NCBI GenBank assembly: GCA_932294295.1
Contig: OW028579.1
Coordinates: 3,360,370 to 3,424,369, forward strand
Direction: 5' to 3'
Source: Alitta virens
Taxonomy: Eukaryota > Annelida > Polychaeta > Phyllodocida > Nereididae
DNA: 64,000 nt
Below the pieces are notes generated by a model. It was not told the DNA's origin. It did no database searches and worked only from the letters and a program-made list of their open reading frames with translations. Below are positions 58,637 through 64,000 of the stretch, piece by piece. Both the position numbers and the translations under genes were made by a program. Every line of letters begins with the position of its first letter. Position 1 is the stretch's first letter.

Positions 58637-59434
58637 CATTGGCGTTCAAACATTTTTTACCAAATGGTCAAATGCAACTGTTGTTGTGTGAGTTGCCACT
58701 TTTGTTGATACTTAATCAAGCAACCGTGATGATGTTTGGGTTTGATAAGAAAAAACAAAGAGAAACGCAATGATCAGAAAAATAAGTTGTCCTGTTGAAT
58801 GGATCAATGGGTTGGGCCAACATTCGGAAATTATTGTTTTAGGCCTATACCGGCAAATGTACTCAACAAAAATATATTGCACAGGTAAACATATATACAA
58901 TCAAAATATATTCACATGTATAAGAAAAATAGCATTTAATAGGCCTAAAATCATTTAGGAAGGCATCATAAGCATGATGTCTATTTATCTATTTATCTAT
59001 CTATCTATCTATTTATCTATCTATCTCTATCTCTTGCTTTCTTTCTTTCTATCTTTTTTTCTTTCTTAACTGAACTTGAATAGTTAAATCATCATGATAA
59101 CTTTATTCACATTGTATATACCAAAAAATGCAAGAAAAGCAAGTATTCTTAAAAAAATAGAAGAAAATTATTTTTTTTGATTTATAGGTTAGGATAGGAT
59201 AAATTATGGATTTATTTTTTTAAACCAAGACCAAATAAATACTTCACTAAGAACAGTGGTGATACGTCTGAGCCAGCAAATAAAAGTAAATTCCTACACA
59301 CTGCATTGGACGTTCCAATGATTCTAAAAGAATAACATTGCCACGGTTGAACACGCACCTGTCAATCAAAATGACAACTGTGTGAATTGCCAGTTGCACT
59401 TGACCATTTGGTCAAAAATGTTTGAACGCCAATG
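58637..59434. mobile_element. 0.8-kb TIR element absent from the left arm
   Basis: Inverted ends CATTGGCGTTCAAACATTTT and its complement, extending ~45 bp. The interior has a (TATC)n/(CTTT)n tract at 58980-59070 and no ORF. The left arm reads uninterrupted across this point (GGGGTCAATGCCC at 28346), giving an empty-site reference. Confidence 0.7.
58980..59070 (+). repeat. (TATC)n and (CTTT)n microsatellite
   Basis: Tandem TATC units grade into CTTT units; not coding. Confidence 0.85.
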
Positions 59435-60065
59435 ACCCCACATGAAAACAGGGACCGCCATGGGACTCCGGGGGAAAAATTTAACAGGTTCAATTTTTCA
59501 TGCCGAAGGTACCGGATTAATTTAAACCGTGTTAATCCGTGTTGATCCGTGTAGACTCCCAGTAGACTCTGCCTGTCTCGGGGAATCTCCGTATTGATTC
59601 CGGAATACTTCGTGTGATCTCCAGCTAAGTCCTGCATCAACCAGGCGTGAAACTTTCACGCCGGAGAATACAAGGACCAACACGGTTTCACACAAGTGAC
59701 CCTGATAACCCCGTTATGTACACGGTGTCACACGAGGTCAATAAGGAGAGGCCGGAGTGAACAAGGTGTCAACACGGTGTCAGATAGACTGACACGGAGT
59801 GAGTACTGATGGCTCAGTATATATAGCACCGCTGTCTTGGGAGAAGCATCATTCCATCTCACGTTGTTCATCGATGATCATCGAATTATTGAATTATTGT
59901 CCACTTCTTCTGGATATTACCTTCTGGATTTCTGAACTCCACCAAAGCCTTGCTACTACTGCCGTTGCTTTGAATATAACCACCATGCCACCTAGGAGAG
60001 GAAAAAGGAGGGGTCCCAAGAAAACTGTTGTGCAAGAGGAACCTGCACCTGCTGTTGAAGAAGAT

Positions 60066-60708
60066 GCAACGCATCACTTCTGCTGAGTACTTGTCTATGA
60101 TGGCCTGGCAGACTTCGATGACCAGGATAGAAATGGTATTGAAGGCTACCCTAAATCCATACTGCAGAGACATGTAGCTTTTGCCCGTACCCAGGTAGCG
60201 CAAGGTAATAGTCAGTTTCAATAATCAAGGTTCAAGGGCCCTCCTCCAAAAGGTATCCTGCTTTGTAATCCTAGGTCCCACTCTGGCAAGAAATAAGTCA
60301 AGCTCCATCCTCATGAAATTTTTGAAGCCACCCAGTCAATTCAGCCATCAGTTTTTCATACTGCCCATAAAGAGGTCTTCTTAGAAGCCAAGGTCGCACC
60401 CACATTTGCCTTCATCTTCTTCTTCTTTGTGTAGCACCAGCATTTTGTAATAAGTCATCTTCGTCACTTGTTGTTGTGGCCCTCTCAGCATCGTCTTGCA
60501 GTTTCTGTTCTTCTTGCAGAATTATATCCTTTGCAGCAGTAAGTAGCTGGTCTTGCATGTCCAGGAACTTTACATCCAATTCCACCCTTGGTGTGATAAA
60601 GACATCCAATTCTTCTGTAGTAGCAGCAACACCTTTGCAGTATGGTAGTCCAAAGCGGAATGATGGACAGTGGGCCGCAGGCAGTTCAAATACCAATTTC
60701 AGAGCCAT
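60066..60708 (-). pseudogene. PIF/Harbinger transposase, N-terminal fragment
   Basis: Minus strand: a variable N-terminal part (60708-60412) ends in Arg-rich sequence, then VRPWLLRRPLYGQYEKLMAE, ELDLFLARVGPRITKQDTFW in a shifted frame, and LTITLRYLGTGKSYMSLQYG with IEVCQAIIDKYSAEV. This is the conserved region before the catalytic core of Harbinger (DDE_Tnp_4) transposases. At least two frame changes and a stop occur, and the catalytic part is missing, so it is a deletion derivative. Repeated CCGTGT words surround it (59530-59800 and 60700-61080). Confidence 0.65.
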
Positions 60709-61389
60709 CCGTGTGAAATCTGGTTAACTCCTTATTAAGATCGTGTAAAGACCGGGTATATTCGCGAAGGCCCCGTGTAACATCCGGTTCACTCCGCACT
60801 CATCCGGGAAGGTAATGTTACTTTCGGCAAAAATCATTGCCCGCTCGTTGCTGCACTGGACACCTCCGTGCACCCCTGTGTTTCAACCATACATATCCGT
60901 GTAGCGACCGTATTCATCCGTGTAATGGCCGTGTTGCTCCTTGTTGACACCGTATTGCCATCGTGTCCTGGACACCGCCAAATATTTAGTTTGTTGACAT
61001 TTCCAGCTTTTTTGCCCGGCAGCCCTGGATTGAAAGAAATTTCATTACGGGACGCTCCCGTGTCTGATCCGGCTATGTGTGAAGGGCCTTAAGCAATGCA
61101 TTATGTTTGTAGGACATTGTAAGTCACGTCAGTTTCTGTTGACTGCTCGCGCTAGCATATTATTAACCACAACTGAAAAAACATAATGACAATTTGATGA
61201 TATTTAAGAAACTATTTTCTATGCAGCCAAGTTAAATTTAATGCAGATCGCTGAGCATTTTACAGTAGGACACCATTTATTAGCCCATAAGCCAATTTGA
61301 ATGCTGGATTCACATGATGTCCTCTGGATTTTAAGTTATAAATCTATGAGTTCTGCTATAAGTCACACAAATGATTGTTTGCCAGAATC

Positions 61390-61660
61390 ACATGCATTAG
61401 AGATAGCTTGGCAGTCTTTTGGTTAATGAATGATGATTGGCCAGCTCCTCCGGTAATCCTGGGTTCAAATCCTTGTCTGTGGACTCTTCATGTGGGCTAA
61501 ATCTCAGCTGCTGGATGTCATTTGCATCAGATGCAAAACCGGATATTCCTGCTACCTGGTTTTGTTTCAGCATCAAATAAAATACATGGCATAAATGTGT
61601 AACATGGGACATTATCTTCTCATCATTGTTTTTGCCCTGTCAGCCAGTCATAATATCAGC
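61390..61660 (+). mobile_element. tRNA-derived SINE, right-arm counterpart of 27150-27420
   Basis: It contains the B-box GGGTTCAAATCC and is the inverted partner of the left-arm copy, almost identical over 216 bp. Confidence 0.5.
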
Positions 61661-64000
61661 TGAAGTTCCAGGTCAGTATCTAAACAAGGGAGCAAGCTCT
61701 TCATGTTCGCTTGAAATCAACCAGCTCCAATATAAGAAACGACATAAAAGTTGTGACAGTCTCAACATACTAATGTTCTGTTAATTTATGTCATCAAAAA
61801 AGAGTCATAAACATGTAATAGAGAAATAGAGGCTCACTGCTGCAGGATCACTGAACTAATTTCATTAAAAAGTCATGTATGCGTATTATCTACGAATGTA
61901 TCTGTGTGGTTTGTGACACTGCCTGTTACATTTCTTCATTGTCAACAAATGCATATGATGCCAAATGTTCCTGTGACACATGCCACTTCGTTGAAAATGC
62001 ATAGAAAATATCCCACAAAAGTTCTGCTGTCTGCATTATTAAATTATTTGTTTTTCATTTCAATGTCAATGCCCATTCAGATACAGTTCCATAGTAATTA
62101 CCTCTTGGATGAGTGATAAAACATGTATTATCATTTTCCAATTCTTGTCCTACCCGTATTTGCCCAGTGGTATATTTGATTGTTTTCATGGTGTCTGACA
62201 TTGCTTTTTTTTAGTATAGTGTTTCCAATATTGGACATTTAAATAATTAAGTGTTGTCTGACATGATGAAGGGCAGTATATGTTATGTTTCATTTAGGAT
62301 GGTGGTATGTGTCCATTGAAATGGATAGAATCAAACATTGAAATTACATGTGAAAGCTGTACCACAATGGGAAGTCATAAGTCAGAATTCCAATTGCATA
62401 TTTATTTAATTGCATATGAAACCTACGTGTCTGAATCATTGTCCAACTACATGCATATACGGTTACATCAAAGTAATCTTAAGCGTTATTTGTTGCAATT
62501 TCAGTCGACAGCGCATTGCACATGTTCTCCTAAGGGAATATCATGCACAATTATTATGCGAGTGTTATTTTTCAATAGTTCTGATATTTAACAAGCAATG
62601 GTGTTTGCAATGAATCCAAAACTATACCCCAGAAAAAAAATTTAACGTGAAAACAAAAAATTAGATTACCTAAAATGCCAGACTTCTCATGTACTGTTTC
62701 TGTTATTAGGCCAACTACTTCCTAACACTTTGATTATATACTAGGGTAGGCTCTATGTATTTTCAGCAGCAGCCATGCTCAGCTTTTTAAACATTTTTGA
62801 TTCTGCCAAAATATATATTGTCACCTCCTTAATTGCTTCACAGGGTTAACTATCTCAATGATATATTAATGTATTACAGGAACTACCAATTTTTCGTTCA
62901 TCCAATAAAAAAAAATCCCCCTGCCTTTAACACCAAACATGTGTGTGTTTTGCTGTTCCCATATAGACAAAAATAATTACAAACAAATTTGACTAGAAAT
63001 CAATCCCAAATTAGAAAAACATAGTCTCCTTTTTTTGTGTGGAAATATCTGACACCCCTATGCCCTCATCACCTGAGAAACCCAACATTTTTTGACGAAA
63101 CTATGGGCCTAGTGCATTGTGTGCTCCAAAGAAAGAAGACTGGTTCAAATTGTCACAATATTCTTTATCACATAATAAATGTTGTTCAGGGTTGTTGTCA
63201 GAAAAGAACAGGTGTTGTATTGAATTGTATTGCTTTATTGTATTATATTGTATTGTATTGTATACTGCCTTGTAGTGCATTGAATTAAATTTTATGCTCT
63301 GTACCACAGTTGCTAATAACTTGGTTTGGAAACTGATGCTAATGGAAAGACTAATTTGTATTCTAATAATCAATCAATAGCCTACTGATGTTTTTCATGA
63401 CTGTCATACTCATTGCAAGTCAGTGTTTAATAACTTATGAGAACTGTTGGTTCGCCATACATCATCATTTGTCAAAAAGCTAAAATCCGACATGTCAGAG
63501 GTTTAATGAAAACTAGTCAGACTTACTCTGCACTTATTTCTTGGCTATATTTGCATAATTATGCATTTCATCACTATTAGGTATTATGAGAGCTTAGCAT
63601 TACTGGTGAAAATAAAGTTTGTCGAGCTATTATCATTATGGCTTTTTTTTTTGGTGGTAATTTTTAAGTAGTCCAAGACTGTCACTTTGCTTTACTTGAA
63701 TAACAATCAATGTCAATGCATTGTGGTAGCCAATCAGCATTATGCGATCTACTTCTGTTTTACAGTTGTCATTGAATAAAAATAAAATTACACCACAGTG
63801 TGATCACCAGCCAGAGGTATGTGGTCTAATCGTCAGTATTGTCATGGCTTCAGTTTTATGAGTCACAGTTATTCGGTCTAAGCCAGGCTCATGTAGCAAA
63901 AACAAACACTCTTTTTTTTTGCTCTTTTCACTAATGGAACCATAACATCATATGGCTGCTGGAAATAGATGACACGCAGCATGAATACAATCAGCCAAAG

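Larger units (their letters stand above)
56413..64000 (-). repeat. Right arm of the giant inverted repeat (continues past the window)
   Basis: Inverted copy of 24662-30422. It still matches the left arm at the last base of the window. It carries right-only insertions: 57765-57940 (a short unit with CGCCTTGCCCAAGGGTGAGG), 58637-59434 (TIR element) and about 59440-61095 (Harbinger-like). It lacks the left arm's SINE at 24812. No host genes were recognised. Confidence 0.85.

Noticed and set aside
1..64000. CRISPR array, bacterial operons or rRNA
   Set aside because: No regularly spaced repeats, ribosome-binding sites or rRNA-like sequence; the window is animal DNA.

Overview
The window is animal nuclear DNA: AT-rich, with short exons between GT-AG introns, many miniature inverted-repeat elements and tRNA-derived SINEs. 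The host gene's domain mix (DEG/ENaC channel with MAM, kringle, LDL-receptor A and PAN-like modules) suggests a marine invertebrate, perhaps an invertebrate deuterostome or a lophotrochozoan. I cannot name the species.

Region 1 (1-24535, minus strand) is one large gene. I traced 29 exons that stay in a single open frame across every junction, giving about 1,699 codons before the window edge cuts it. It begins as a DEG/ENaC sodium channel (HG gating motif, TM1, post-TM1 FPAVTICN). The channel sequence is then interrupted by a long extracellular insert: a PAN/Apple-like exon, a MAM domain, a six-cysteine kringle, an LDLa repeat, a second MAM, and three diverged MAM-like units. It then returns to the DEG/ENaC finger, palm and thumb (CYTFN, the Gly-Leu strand, the VHVHDQ strand, Cys-rich thumb). 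Every inserted module is bounded by phase-1 introns, the signature of exon shuffling. TM2 lies beyond position 1. The introns hold several MITE and SINE families.

Region 2 (24536-64000) is transposon-rich and gene-poor. It is built as a huge palindrome: the left arm (24662-30422) and right arm (56413-64000 and beyond) are inverted copies of each other. Between them are a 2.4-kb element with ~500-bp TIRs (30647-33004), minus-strand LINE remains (34014-35684), a Polinton (Maverick / adintovirus-like) and a SINE copy.

The Polinton (35685-55093, 19.4 kb) is precisely delimited: ~77-81 bp TIRs starting with AG and a perfect 6-bp target duplication, CCCAGC. Its plus strand carries an unknown acidic ORF, a probable three-exon PC4-like gene, a two-TM protein, the integrase, a minor-capsid-like jelly-roll protein, a basic core-like protein, the major capsid protein, the packaging ATPase, two small genes and an intron-containing tandem-PC4 protein. 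Its minus strand carries a membrane protein with an LRRNT-like motif, the protein-primed PolB, and an unknown gene beside the right TIR. Most replication and capsid genes are broken by 1-nt shifts, catalytic substitutions or insertions, while the ATPase and the two PC4-like genes are open. The host exons have no shift in ~5.1 kb, so the damage looks like real decay rather than poor assembly. No adenain-type protease was recognised.
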